NCBI RefSeq assembly: GCF_029227915.1
Contig: NC_079883.1
Span: forward strand, 25,916,001 to 25,980,000
DNA from: Hydractinia symbiolongicarpus
Lineage: Eukaryota > Cnidaria > Hydrozoa > Anthoathecata > Hydractiniidae
Length of the DNA: 64,000 nucleotides
Direction of reading: 5' to 3'
Shown here: positions 1 through 10,519 of the stretch, one piece after another
How positions within the stretch are numbered: position 1 is the stretch's first letter
Layout: each line of letters begins with the position of its first letter
Translations under genes and position numbers: made by a program
The notes under the pieces: model-generated
Databases searched by the model: none
What the model was told of the DNA's origin: nothing
Seen by the model: only the letters and a program-made list of their open reading frames with translations

Positions 1-647
1 GAGAAAATTTCTCTCGATCAATGCTTGATCATGTGCACGCAATATCCAAAATGTCATTCATTCAGCTACATGATTCACCATTCACAATGCAGAATGCATC
101 ATTCTACCACTGCTGACAATGAAACACTTTTACAAAACACGAATGGATGGGTGCACTATGAAACAACGGAGAATGAGCAAAATGTAAGTAGCTGTATAGT
201 AAAACTATACAACATTATTTGTTTCTACTGTACTACTTCAAAATTTTAAAATTAAATACTTTCATTTTTTTACTCTGGGTGTTTTCAAATATCCTGTGAA
301 TGTGTTTTTTATTTTATTTATTTTTATTTTTATGATAATATTAACACTGCTTCGTCATGTCCTGATTAAAATATTTGTGAACTGAATTGCTTGAAAAAAA
401 GTTTTATTTTATTTCTTGTCATACTAGTTGGGTCCGGTCTGTCAGAAAAAGAAACCATGCCAGTATGGCAGATGCGTGGACACTTGTGATAACAAAGGTT
501 TCAAGTGTATTGGTTGTTCAGGTAAAATATTTTTGCAAACCTAATTTATTTCTGCTGATACGTGTATTAAAAGCTTTTTGTTTGTTCAATTATACAGAAA
601 AAAGTATGAAAATATTATTAAATCTTAAAATTATATTAGAACTTTAA
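1..647 (+). CDS. PAN/Apple + EGF-like secreted protein, 3' part of gene (5' end outside window)
   Basis: Three exons can be read: <1-183, 428-521 and about 598-647. The first is open from base 1 and has a PAN/Apple-like pattern (DQCLIMCTQYPKC..FSY, then a conserved Trp) ending at a GTAAGT donor in phase 0. The second begins after ..ACTAG and encodes a compact EGF-like module with six cysteines (VCQKKKPCQYGRC then C-x6-C-x2-C), ending in phase 1 at GTAAAA. A following phase-compatible exon after TTATACAG adds a short tail and a stop. The same PAN-then-EGF-then-short-tail order occurs in the gene at 17478-18008, which supports the model. Such modules normally act extracellularly; ligand and role are unknown. 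The signal peptide lies outside the window, and the last exon is the least certain part. Confidence 0.6.
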
Positions 648-839
648 AGGATAGCATTTATTTAAACAATTACTTGTACAAAATTGTACATTTTTGCACA
701 AGATATTACAGCTGTAATCACGATGGACAATATATTGTGATTGTAAAGTCAAACAAGAAGCCCTGCGGCTTAAGATTTCCGCCTTAAGCAAAGATGTTGG
801 AAAGCAATTATATGCGTTGCGATCGAGGACAGTATTAAT

Positions 840-3221
840 TTAAAAGTTTAAAATGCAAAAAAAAATAAAGGAGGTTAAAAACACGAAGAAAAAAGTTGTT
901 TGACCATAGGTTGTTTTTTTCAAATCAGAGAGAGAGTTTAAGCCTGATTGCATCGTGATCACTGAAATAGAAGTATTTAAAACATTCTCACGGATATAGA
1001 CATGGTCAATAAGTGAACCTGATATATGAGTTGGCGAGGTTACGACTTGTTTATATCCAGTAAGAAAATCAAGGAAATAGTTTTCATCGCTAAATGCATT
1101 CACATTAAAATCTCCGAGTATAATATCAACAGTTTCATTTCCCAAAAAATGTTGAAAAAGGTATAATGACTCATCTCTATTGAGGGAATTTTTACGATAT
1201 AGAAGCAAAACATTAATAGCGTTTTCGTGAAACGTTCTTTTTGTCATTCTAAAAAATATTGCACCAGGAATTTTTACAATATCAAACAATTCTATAGTTT
1301 CATTATGACCAACTAAAAGTCTAGAAAATTTGTCCACATTGTTGTTTGGAATTAAAGTAAAGTAATCTAGTTTTGAGTCGAAATGTGAGTTCAATGGTAT
1401 CTGAGTTTCCGTTAGACATAATAAATCACTTTCCATGAGAACGCGGTCGGACCTAATATCGTTTTTATGCTTGTTGTAGGATCTTGTATTAAGCAAAGTG
1501 ACCATAATAGAATTTTCGCTAATTACACCAGTTTCTTTTTGTGTCAATTTTGAATGTTCTCGCATGTAATTGTATTGCTCTGTTGCTCGTGTGTCTGACT
1601 TAATGGTTGACTTAGCAAATGTACCCGTTAGGTATAAACCGTCTAAACTTGTGACTCGACTTAATGCAACATATATTTGTCCTGAGTGAAAGGCTCGTTG
1701 TTTTAATAAATCAAAACAGACAACAATTTTATCAAACTTTTTTCCTTGAACCTTGTGAACAGTACAGGCCCATGACAGCATTAATGGGAATTGCAGCCGT
1801 TTCATAGAAGGTGAAGATGGATTATGTTTGTTAAATTTGATTTCTTTCTCTACTCTATTAATTGGAACAACATTTTCTTGAATAGCATATGGATCTGTTC
1901 TCATAGCTTTAAGTCCAGTATATATGTCTTCCATTTTCAAATATATTCTTGTTACATTTCCTGAGCTATCGGTTTTCAACCGATGAACAGTACCTATCTG
2001 TCCGTTAATGAGTTTATCAGATACATCAATATTTGACGTCAACATGACTTTTGCATGAAGTTTTAGCAGAAGGTTTCGCGCAAGTCCACCTGTTTCCATT
2101 TGAGTGCGAGAATTAAAATTTTGGACTAATTGCACGGGTATATTTTCTGGAATTTTGTCAATAGCTTCGATATTTATTTCGTCCGATGTTATGCTATTAA
2201 GCATTTTTTTGTTATGCTCAGAGGCGGATTGATTTTCAGCAAATATATGAATTGCATTTTTGGGGTAATGTGGGTCATTTGGTGAAATAAATTTAGATTT
2301 TAGTAAATCTTCGTGTCGCGTTTCTAATTTTCCCACTCTGATATTGTTTAATAATTCAATCAAATGTTGATCACCACGCTGTCTCATAACTTCCGTTAGT
2401 TCAGCAATCTTAAAATGCTTCCAGCAATGTGAAAGATTTAACAATGCATCTTTGTATTCTGCGTAAACTGGCCTTGCTTGAATTGGTGGAAGTTGGTAAA
2501 AATCGCCACATGCTATAACAGATATTCCTGCAAATGGAATGTCATCTGCGCATCCAAATATTTCGGTTAGCCGTTGATGAATATGTAAAAGTAGCTTGTT
2601 TGAAACCATTGAGATTTCATCTATTACAATAACGCTTAGTTCTGAAGGCTTGTTTCGCAGCATACATTTCTTTTTATCACTTAACTTAGAAATGTTTTTA
2701 GTGAAATTTCTATCCGCTGGTATACCTACGGCTGAATGTATTGTATTTCCCTCTATATTAATGGCAGCAACACCGGTTGGTGCTAAAATAAGATATTTAT
2801 CCTTTTCTAAGTTTCTTGCACGATAGGAAAGTGCTTTATTTAGCATGTCAGAAATTGTTGTTATTAAAAGGGGCTTTCCACGACCTGCACTTCCTGTTAG
2901 AAAAATGTGAATTGGCTTAATTTTATGGTGTGCGTTACATGCTAAACCTTTTACGTAAGTTCTAACCCAATCATTTACCACTTCAAAAATTTGCCTTTGT
3001 ATTTTATTTAATGTTCGAATCTTTTCATGGAGTTCGTCGTCGGAAATTCCAGGCTCAGTAATAGATGAAAAAGTGTTTCCAAAAACTAGGATGTTTTCGG
3101 TTTCACTTCGAATTTCGTCAGTGTCATGGTTGTTTATATTACTAATCTCATCAGAAACATCGTCGTTTTCCTGCTCGGCGAAAGAATCAAGATTATTTAC
3201 ATTTGCGTGAAAATTTATCAT
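840..3221 (-). CDS. Helentron PIF1-type helicase fused to endonuclease-like C-terminal domain
   Basis: This 793-residue open frame is the C-terminal part of the Helentron protein. Residues ~105-560 carry SF1B helicase motifs: a Walker A-like loop written GSAGRGKP, LAPTGVAA, the Walker B VIVIDEISM, DFYQLPP, a C-terminal HKVQGKKFD and YVALSRV. The family unwinds DNA during rolling-circle transposition. Residues ~570-760 resemble LINE-type apurinic endonucleases (LCLTETQ, ILGDFN, DHV). The Walker A position that is normally GK[S/T] is GKP, which should abolish phosphate binding, so the helicase is probably dead although the frame is open. The N-terminal portion continues upstream in other frames. 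The first residue need not be a true start. Confidence 0.85.
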   Translation of the reverse strand: MINFHANVNNLDSFAEQENDDVSDEISNINNHDTDEIRSETENILVFGNTFSSITEPGISDDELHEKIRTLNKIQRQIFEVVNDWVRTYVKGLACNAHHKIKPIHIFLTGSAGRGKPLLITTISDMLNKALSYRARNLEKDKYLILAPTGVAAINIEGNTIHSAVGIPADRNFTKNISKLSDKKKCMLRNKPSELSVIVIDEISMVSNKLLLHIHQRLTEIFGCADDIPFAGISVIACGDFYQLPPIQARPVYAEYKDALLNLSHCWKHFKIAELTEVMRQRGDQHLIELLNNIRVGKLETRHEDLLKSKFISPNDPHYPKNAIHIFAENQSASEHNKKMLNSITSDEINIEAIDKIPENIPVQLVQNFNSRTQMETGGLARNLLLKLHAKVMLTSNIDVSDKLINGQIGTVHRLKTDSSGNVTRIYLKMEDIYTGLKAMRTDPYAIQENVVPINRVEKEIKFNKHNPSSPSMKRLQFPLMLSWACTVHKVQGKKFDKIVVCFDLLKQRAFHSGQIYVALSRVTSLDGLYLTGTFAKSTIKSDTRATEQYNYMREHSKLTQKETGVISENSIMVTLLNTRSYNKHKNDIRSDRVLMESDLLCLTETQIPLNSHFDSKLDYFTLIPNNNVDKFSRLLVGHNETIELFDIVKIPGAIFFRMTKRTFHENAINVLLLYRKNSLNRDESLYLFQHFLGNETVDIILGDFNVNAFSDENYFLDFLTGYKQVVTSPTHISGSLIDHVYIRENVLNTSISVITMQSGLNSLSDLKKTTYGQTTFFFVFLTSFIFFCILNF

Positions 3222-3507
3222 TGCTTCTTTAACAAGTTCACCAAATGGTTCGCATATTCTTTTATTTGTATTTATAATTTCTATACACCGTTTTCCAATA
3301 ATTTCTCTGTGTAAGTACCCGAGTTTTCACTTAACAATTCTGCTTCCAGCGAAAAGGATAAAACATAAAGAGCAAATGATGTGCATATCCTTCTGGATTT
3401 TTGTCTCGACTAGGTACATGGTATCTTAAAACACATTTTTCTTTTCGCAAGTTCAACATTTCTTTTGATGACATCAGAGGTATAGTTTTTGGATAAGGAG
3501 ATTCGAC

Positions 3508-4269
3508 TTAAATCTCAGCTATTAATTCTTCAAGTACTTCTGGTTGACTGTCATTTTCTTCTTCTGGTTTCGGTTTTATTTTCATAGAGTAGCTTGACAA
3601 GAACTCAGCATAACACATTTGTTCCAACATGGGGTATCTGCCTTTTTTAAATTCTAAATTTGGTCTATCCATGTATCTATCCAACATGTTTCGTTTAAAA
3701 ATATCCGTACTCTCTGGTGGTAAACTTAAAATTTCTTCTTCGTTACGACATACCCTGTATCGCTTCTCAGGAATGTTACTATTTGCAAAAACTACAGCTG
3801 GAAATGTCTTTCGTAACCATATTTCTGGCATTATAGTAGCTACTGCTTCTTGAACTGACATTTCGCGATGATTTCGATACGCATATGCAATTGACTTCAT
3901 CTGTTCAAATAATGAATCACCAGTTTCTAGTGCTTGCGATGCAGCTTTTTTCATTGCCTCTGAAGATTCATTTTCAACTTTTGACAAATAAGCACACATG
4001 TAAGAAACTGCTTTATAATAATCAAGAACAGGTTGAATGTCTATGTTAGCTTCCCATGCCTTCAAACCCTCAGTAAAATAATTATTGATAAAACAAGAAT
4101 CTGGAAGCCTTCGGAAGTGAATTTGAAATCCAGTATCAGGTGAGATGCTTAGTGCGTTTTCATATTCTTTATTTGTTATGGCTAAACTTTGAAGGATTTG
4201 TTCAATTGTACCTGGTTGGTTATAATTCGGTTCGTCTGGATGAAGAATATTGTTGAATCTTGGATTCAA
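3508..4269 (-). pseudogene. Helentron Rep, C-terminal part with Y2 pair (fragment)
   Basis: This 253-residue frame continues the Rep protein after the HUH part. The segment YMCAYLSKVE matches the Helitron motif 3 in which two tyrosines spaced Y-x3-Y make the strand-transfer linkages. It ends at a stop at 3508. Immediately downstream, about 3350-3500 in another frame, family-like sequence continues (LRKEKCVLRYHVPSRD and YPFR), so the stop is a lesion and not the natural end. Between 3220 and 3350 the frame shifts again before joining the helicase. It is part of the decayed element. Confidence 0.8.
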
Positions 4270-4319
4270 ATTTGAATCTATGTAAGTTTTTACTTTTTCT
4301 AGTATAGCCTTTCTTTCTT

Positions 4320-4988
4320 TTAACCGTGTTTCTCTTTCTTTCTTTGAGATGTTATCAGGTAAAGGCTCAGCAACAATTGTATGGTCTGTAAAAAACTTGC
4401 CGAAAGAGTATCGACAATTCTTGTTTTTATATTTATATTGTTTTTATATTTACGACAAGATTTAGAATGAGAATTTGTTTGATATGTCGAAACTAGTTTG
4501 TAGAGATCTGGGTTGCTGTCTTTATTAGGAAGCTGACATTTAACTATGTTATCCACAAAGGCAATATATTCTTTTTTGTTATCGCTACGTAAAATTGGTG
4601 CATTGACAACCCATAATAAAGAGTGGATGTGTGGGCTACCTCTAACCTGAAATTCAACTCTAATCGCGTAGTAGTTTACTTTACCTAATGGTCCGTTGAC
4701 AACTATAGTTTTAAAAAACGTCTTAACTCTGTATTGAAAATGTCTTGCTAGAAGAACTGGATTCCTGTTAAGAATCTCTGTTCTTTGATAATAATTTAGA
4801 TTTTTGATTTCTTCTTCAGATATGTCATTACCTTTTAATTTAGTAATGATTTTAACCAGTTCATTCCATCTTAAGTCTGCACAGGACAAAGTCATAAAAA
4901 ATGTTGGAAGTCCTAACTGTTTTACCATAGCCAAAACTTCAAAGAGAAATCGTTTCCAATATGCAGGAGTTCCTTTCAACGTGTTCAT
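4320..4988 (-). pseudogene. Helentron Rep nuclease domain with HUH motif (fragment)
   Basis: This fragment contains the Helitron_like_N core: TPAYWKRFLFEVLAM, QLGLPTFFMTLSCADLRW and FQVRGSPHIHSLLW. The HIH triplet is the metal-binding HUH motif and is intact. In this family the domain nicks and religates single-stranded DNA at the element ends. The last ~30 residues are out of frame: the family-like continuation (FTDHTIVAEPLPDN) is found in another frame from about 4400 downward, so an indel lies near 4400. The start overlaps the upstream fragment by four bases (ATGA-type overlap), which is a frameshift and not a real gene boundary. Confidence 0.8.
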
Positions 4989-5521
4989 AAACTGGCTATA
5001 AACGATTTAACTCTTTCTTTAAAATTCGCAGACATCATTCCTGCTGTAAGACCATCCGCTTTAATTTTTTGCATAGCGATGTTTATGCGACTATTTAAAT
5101 TAAGATGTTGAGTCACTGCATAAGCAAAGAATATATAGTCAGTATCAGAGGCAAACTTCTGTCTATAATTCAGTAATCTTTGGTTGAAATACTTGGTCGG
5201 GGAAAGTGGTACTTGTCTTTTCGTGTGATATCCGAATTTACCTGTTGGAAATAGATAGGGGTGGGAAAGTTCTTCACAATGCTCATCAGAAATTATTGGT
5301 ATGGGAAATTTGTTCTCTCCTGGAGCAATAACAATATTTCCATCATCAATTTGGTCATGTGGAATAGTTGGAACAAAAGACGTTTCTTGGCAAGGCAAGC
5401 GATACTCGTTTAACGGGTTTTCATTCTCTTCTTCGCTATTGTCCAGGTAATCTTCATTCTTGGTTTTTACATCACCGATATTATTATTTGTTGTCGACTT
5501 TATTGCAAAATCAAGGTTCAT
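4985..5521 (-). pseudogene. Helentron protein segment upstream of Rep core
   Basis: This segment has the usual features of the region preceding the Rep domain in Helitron proteins: an acidic linker, a region with HPYLFPTGKFGY and, downstream, KYFNQRLLNYRQKFASD and YAVTQHLNL. It is in the same frame as the fragment above it and is separated from it only by one TAA (5528-5530), so the two are one reading frame with a nonsense codon. Its 3' end runs into the Rep fragment by a frameshift. No catalytic residues are expected here. Confidence 0.7.
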
Positions 5522-5527
5522 TTCATT

Positions 5528-6139
5528 TTAACTTTTTCCAGTTTCATGTTCAGATGTTAAATTAATCCAGGAAGATGGTATGTTTGTGAGATTAATTTCA
5601 ATATTTGAATAAAGAGGGTTAACCAGTTTCACATAACAAAGAACTTCCCGAATAACATCTGGCCTTACCGATTCTAAATAAACATTAGATTTGAAATTCA
5701 GTTTTTTCTTTAACGCAACTTGCACTACACCATTATTATCCATTCCTCTTGGTAAGACATTGCTTATTTCATCGGCTTTTATTGGAACATTACATATTGC
5801 ACCTTTTATTTTAGGACACTGACCTTTAGGCATTATTGCAATTCGTTTAAATAAAATTCTTTTAGATATAATAATTTTTTCTAATCGTCGTAATGTGCTC
5901 ATTGATTCTGGGAGATCAAACATTTGGAGATTATTAGATACAGCCTGGGAAGGAATTTTTCGTTTTGTAAGTTTTGAATGGCATGTTGCACATATGTATT
6001 CTTTGCCATCAAAACTTTGTACTCTGAAGCGAAAATGCTCTTCTGAAGTGGCAGGATAATCGACGTGGCGAAAAAATTTAATTGACCGCTTATATAAAGA
6101 ACGATTACATGACACATATATAAAATGGCCCATTCCCAA
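5528..6139 (-). pseudogene. Helentron DUF6570-like region
   Basis: The segment shows the pattern typical of the N-terminal half of invertebrate Helitron proteins: CNRSLYKRS, then CATCHSKLTKRKIPSQA (a paired-Cys/His module), then LRRLEKIIISKRILFKRI and MPKGQCPKIKGAICNVP. I recognise it as DUF6570-like. The function is unknown; the paired cysteines suggest zinc binding. The 5' edge is shifted: family-like residues just before it (GPFYICV) lie in the frame of the lysine-rich repeat fragment, so there is an indel near 6120. Confidence 0.65.
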
Positions 6140-6554
6140 TGCATTTTTTAAATTGGTTTATTTTTTCATGAGAATCAGGCAGATTGTTAACACGCTTACG
6201 TTTTGTTGCTTTACCTTCCACTACATGGCGTTTCTTTGCAGTTTTTTGTGCCTGTTGGCCCTGCTCAGTTTCCCGATATTTTCCTACGGACTCCCTTTGC
6301 TTCGCTTGGCCCTGTTCCGTTTTTTTGTATTTACTTTTCGACTCTCTTAGCTTGGATCGACCATTTACTGTATTTTGATATTTGCCTATAGACTCTTTTA
6401 TCTTAGCGTGTCCCTTTTCTGTTTTCTGATATTTGCCTATTGACTTTTTTACTTTAGCTTGACCCTGTTCTGTTTTTTGGTATTTGCCTATCGACTTTTT
6501 CACCTTAGCTTGTCCCTGTTCCGTTTTCCGATATTTGCTTATCGACTCGCTCAA
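6105..6554 (-). pseudogene. Helentron KYxxTExGxAK tandem-repeat region
   Basis: A lysine-rich protein repeat of about 15 residues, (S)IGKYQKTEQGQAKVKK-like, occurs roughly seven times; the repeat also begins inside the preceding fragment (KYRESERGRVKQKK). At the DNA level this is a ~45-bp tandem repeat, which is why reverse-strand frames here also look open. Repeats of this kind are common in invertebrate Helitron proteins between the peptidase-like and DUF6570 regions. They are basic and probably extended, perhaps binding nucleic acid (inference). The upstream frame is lost at a homopolymer near 6590. Confidence 0.7.
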
Positions 6555-6555
6555 C

Positions 6556-7353
6556 TTAGCTTGGCCGTGTTCCGTTTTCTGATATTTGCCTATTGAATTT
6601 TTTTTGTTTCACTCGGCCTCTCTCGGATTCACGGTACTTCCTGTTTTGTTCTAGTTTTCTTTTCCTGCGAATGTTAAGCATAATGTTACCAGTTATCTGT
6701 TCAGTTGTGAGTATTTTGAAATATTGAGTTTCAAGACACATTGCTTCGCCAGGGGTGACGTATATTTCGCGTATGTAGCTTTCAACATGTTGCAATGAAT
6801 CAAATTTTAAAACGACTGACGTACCCTGTTCTGTTATTTGTCCTAAACTAGTTCGGCTATGAGGATCAAATAAATAAATTTGCGGGTGGTCCCAAACTAT
6901 AGCAAAACTAACACCGCTAATAATGCCCAGCATTACTTGCCCTTTATCGGAATCAGATGAATTATGAAAAGTGCGTAATGAAGTGCTATCGTCTGTAATA
7001 ATATGAGAAACATTTTCTAAACTTTGTATTTGTATGACATCATTTTCAAGAACGAAACTAATTGGGAGCTCACTTGCGCTTAAGTACTGGTTTGTGTATC
7101 CTAGGTTTGTGTACCACTTTGTTCCTTCGGAAAGGATATGATCAAGATCACCTGGATTCCAAAAAGAGACTTTTTTAAGAGCCGACCAAACGATCGCAAA
7201 CAGGGAATTACACATACATTGTGTACCAGTAAAAGTTCCAAGCCTAACATCCCCTTGATGAAAAGATCCCTGTACCGACTTTAGAATAGTGCAAGGCCCC
7301 GGATTGTGTTGTTTCTTGACCTGTAATTGAAAATACGCGGGGTTTTTTTTCAA
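6556..7353 (-). pseudogene. Helentron C76-like (UL36-type) cysteine peptidase domain
   Basis: The segment reads HQGDVRLGTFTGTQCMCNSL, then WNPGDLDHILSEGTKWY, and later YLFDPHSRTSLG. These match the layout of the peptidase C76 fold, a papain-like deubiquitinase first named from herpesvirus tegument proteins and also found in eukaryotic mobile elements: Gln and Cys in GTQCMCN and an Asp-Pro-His in the third motif. The putative catalytic residues are present. It is the N-terminal domain of the Helentron protein and leads directly into the KYxxTExGxAK repeats, where the frame breaks. A role in removing ubiquitin from host or element proteins is inference. The natural start codon is not resolved. 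Confidence 0.6.
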
Positions 7354-7379
7354 TATAAGAAATTTTTAAAATCTTAAAA

Positions 7380-7665
7380 ATGTTAAGACAATGCCCAGCC
7401 TCGGTATGACAGGATTCAATTCCTGGAGACCTTCATATTTACATTTTTATACAGTTATTTAATCACCATAATTTCAAAACAGCATATATCATGCTATATC
7501 GTTTATGTGTGGAAAAATCCATGGGGTCACCCGTCCTCAGACTTGATACAGAGGAAGTTGAGTTTAGATCTAACACAGTCTAGATCAGATTGGAAGAGGG
7601 TCATTAATGTACCCCGTCCAACCCATGCTAGCATGGAAAACGGACGTTAAGCCGAGAATGATGAT
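7380..7665 (+). repeat. tRNA-related SINE relic with GATGAT tail
   Basis: The right part (about 7595-7665) has a SINE-like end, CCCATGCTAGCATGGAAAAC, followed by CGGACGTTAA and a GATGATGAT tail. At 7383-7430 a tRNA-like block with a B-box-like GGATTCAATTCC is seen. The middle is interrupted by material from the adjacent tandem repeat (ATGGGGTCACCCGTCC). It is best read as a rearranged SINE. Confidence 0.5.
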
Positions 7666-7670
7666 GATTT

Positions 7671-8245
7671 CGCTTGTGGTTTTACACAAGTCCCTTTTGG
7701 TCGACAAACAGACAAAATACAGCTAGTATCAATATAAAGACTAATCGTTTAAACCTGAAAAAATCCATGGGGTCACCCGTCCTTTATATATCACATTTCA
7801 TTTCGCTTGTGGTTTTACACAAGTCCCTTTTGGTCGACAAAAAGACAAAATACGTCTAGTATCAATATAAAGACTAATCGTTTAACCCTGAAAAAATTCA
7901 TGGGGTCGCCCGTCCTTTATATATCGCATTTCATTTTGTGCGTGATTTTACACAAGATGCTTTTGGCCGACAAACAGACAAGATATATACATATACATAC
8001 AAAAGGGTATCCAACGAACAGACAAAATATGGCTATTATTAATATATACTAATCGTTTACCAATGGAAAAATTCACAGGGTTGCCCATCCTTAATGTATC
8101 GCATTACATTTCGTGTGGTTTTACACAAGACGCTTTTGGCAGACAAACAGACAAAATACGGACTGACAAACAAACAAAATATGGCTAACTAATAGTTTAC
8201 CCATGGAGAAATCCATACGGTCACCCTACTTTTATATATCGCATT
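7671..8245 (+). repeat. Tandem repeat, about four ~133-bp units
   Basis: Units start near 7671, 7804, about 7937 and about 8112. Each contains TGGTTTTACACAAG, GACAAACAGACAAAATA, ACTAATCGTTTA and GGGGTCACCCGTCCTTTATA in that order. The last units are more diverged. A related single copy with GGGTTCGCCCGTCC is at 51592-51735, so this is a local expansion of a dispersed repeat. Short open frames here are repeat artefacts. Confidence 0.8.
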
Positions 8246-8285
8246 TCATTGTATAAAAACCATACATTTACGTTAGGTATATACG

Positions 8286-8445
8286 TTAAGGGGCTTCGAA
8301 AAATTTTTGGGCCCTGTTAGCAGTATATTGCAGTTAGGATTCGGACGACCTCCCTCCCCCTCTTTAGCGGATTTCCGTCCGTGAAATACAGTGCACGGCG
8401 ATATTCCACAAACAGGGCCCAAAAATTTTTTCAAAAGCCCCTTAA
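8286..8445. mobile_element. MITE with TTAA flanks (piggyBac-like target site)
   Basis: A ~30-bp inverted repeat (GGGGCTTCGAAAAATTTTTG at the left, its complement with small differences at the right) is flanked on both sides by TTAA. The interior is GC-richer and noncoding. TTAA duplications are typical of piggyBac-type elements; the assignment rests on this alone. Confidence 0.6.
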
Positions 8446-9640
8446 CCAACGAGGGTGTCAATAAGCTGCATATGCCGTAAAAAGTGCAGGTGTTTTCGAG
8501 CAAGTTCGGTGTTTTGAAAAAAACCTAAAGTATTTGCCCGACAAAAACCTGTATAGACCCGAATAATATATAATGATTCAGAAAATTAAAAAATAAACTA
8601 TGGTAATATATGGTAGCGAAGTTCTAAAAAGAACTGTTTTCGATGGTTTTCAATAAGATTTACTTGATAAAAAACTGATATATTAACTTCTTTATGGACA
8701 AGTTCATAAATATCAGACAGATTTGGACATTGCAAAAAAGCAAAAAAGAAAAATTTCCTCATAATTTGTTTATAAATCCGCCTAGTTTGCTAAAATTTTG
8801 AGGGACGCTGCGTATGCTTGTTCTTCAAAAGCTAAGTTGGTCAAAATACTAAAAAAACCTGTTGTGGTACATGATTTTAATAAAAAAGTAACATTGTTAG
8901 TAATTTATCATTTCTTTGGTTATCCTTGTGTTTTCAATCTCCTTATCCTATTTAAAGCACTCTTTAATGGTATATTCACTAAAAAAAAATTTCAGGAGAC
9001 AAATTTATCAGAGTATTTGAACAATATACTGATAAATTTTTAACAAACGAAAATTATTAAAATGTCACAATGATACTCATTTTCAATTAGATATAAATGT
9101 CCTGTATTTTGTAAAGAGCATTAAAATCATATTAAGTCTTATTTAATAATGCCTAAAAACAATTTTAGGGGTAATAAAATGATAAAATCTTAACAATTTA
9201 CATAACCAAACTTTACTTTATTATTGCCCTTTTTAAGTTTTTTTAGACTGTTATGTTAGACTCATTGAGTATTGAGTGCATAAATGGTTACTGCCACATA
9301 TGGTTGAAAATGTTTACTATGTATGTTTACCATACTATGTTTACTATGTATGAATGAATTGGACAGGATTTGATAACAAAATAACTAGAAGTGCAGTATT
9401 TGCAAAGAAAAATATCCCGATTCAGATTTGTTAAGAAATTATCTCATTTTTGCTCTACATGGGATATATATTCAGTATTGTTCCAGTTAACTGTATTTTC
9501 ATATAAAATAAGTACAAAAAAATAGTTATTTGTCTCTTTTTGTTTTGGGGTCACAAGCTGATAAAACCTAACAATTTTGCAGCTTTAAAGTGTTATATTT
9601 TTATCAATTTTGTGTCCTGGAAATAAAAAATATGCAAAAT
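8446..9640. other. No gene seen
   Basis: AT-rich sequence with only short frames lacking codon bias or family resemblance. A short TTTACTATGTATG repeat lies near 9310-9350. Confidence 0.6.
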
Positions 9641-9702
9641 TGCTCAGAAAGTTCCTAAAAACATCATATTTGAATATGATGTTTTTAGGAAATTTCTGAG
9701 CA
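9641..9702. repeat. Long near-perfect hairpin
   Basis: Arms 9641-9669 and 9674-9702 (GCTCAGAAAGTTCCTAAAAA... and its complement) pair with one or two mismatches around a 4-base loop. Pairing continues weakly outward (GCAAAAT/ATTTTGC-like). It could be a small foldback element or a hairpin RNA precursor; the sequence alone does not decide. Confidence 0.6.
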
Positions 9703-9941
9703 AAATACATAACTCATAAAAATAAGGAGTTTAGAGCATTTTTTATCAATTTCAAAATTCTGGGCTTGTTAATTTTTTATCAATTTATTGTTCCTGAAAC
9801 AAACGATAATAACTATGTTAATATTTGCTGTTATGAAACAGGGATTTCATATTCAAGAACTTCTGACTGTAATGCTAAGTCTAAAATCAAATTGTTTTTT
9901 TAACTTATTCTCCATAAACATTTTCTGATAAACTTAAAACA

Positions 9942-10174
9942 ACAGATACCAATGTCCAAAAATCATCAAAATATGGTCTGATATTAATGAAATTGTCCTT
10001 ATCTTCAAGCGCCTTCTTTCAACTATCGACTGCGTGAACGAGGGTGCTGACTCGCCGGAAACCATGGGGCTGTCGGTCGAGTTCCGGCAATATAACAAAA
10101 ACTTGAAATTTCGCCTGGAGAAACCAGAAATCAACCCGAAACAACATTTTTTAAACATTTATTACCATGTATAA
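9942..10174 (+). other. Unidentified coding-like frame in a GC-richer patch
   Basis: One plus-strand frame is open from about 9942 to TAA at 10172-10174 and has a protein-like composition (CVNEGADSPETMGLSVEFRQ, then LEKPEINP). It follows a possible acceptor (ACAACAG) and lacks a convincing start, so it would be an exon. The patch 10020-10520 is clearly GC-richer than its surroundings. I recognise no family, and it could be a relic or CpG-rich regulatory DNA. Confidence 0.25.
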
Positions 10175-10519
10175 TTTATTCTTTTAATGTCGAGGAATGG
10201 TAATGGAAGACTGTTTTTTATAACATTTATTTCATAAATCCCACAAATAATAAACTGTAAGTACGACGACAAAATAGCACCTCCCTTCTTCTCGTAAGAA
10301 TTTAAGGAGCTTGCCCGCGTTGCATTTCGGGCCGTTTCGGATAGACCCAGGCTTTTTAGGGCGGTTACAGACGAAAACCCCCAAAAAAACGCCCGCGGCC
10401 GCCCTCGCATACACAGCGTTTTCGGCGAGTCGGAACTCTGCATGATGTTACAAGAAATTGCACTTCAGGAATGCTCCGGCCAAGTTCGTGAAAGTGCGGG
10501 CGGTTTTGGGCCAATTTAA

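Larger units (their letters stand above)
730..7370 (-). mobile_element. Decayed autonomous Helentron-type Helitron
   Basis: Read on the minus strand from about 7353 down to 840, the element gives an ordered series of broken reading frames: C76-like peptidase domain, lysine-rich KYxxTExGxAK repeats, DUF6570-like region, Helitron Rep with an HUH motif and Y2 pair, PIF1-type helicase, and an endonuclease/exonuclease-type domain. A Rep-Hel-EN order is known for Helentrons (Helitron2 group). Breaks seen: a frameshift near a T8 run at about 6590, a shift near 6120, an in-frame TAA at 5528-5530, a shift at 4985-4988, a shift near 4400, a stop at 3508 and shifts between 3220 and 3350. A short hairpin (GCTTAAG/CTTAAGC, about 768-789) lies beyond the 3' side and may mark the terminus, but I could not confirm exact ends. 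A ~99% identical piece of the EN region lies at the right edge of the window. Confidence 0.85.

Noticed and set aside
5899-6144. 81-residue minus-strand frame
   Set aside because: It overlaps the DUF6570-like segment in another frame; the conserved Cys motifs are in the other frame.
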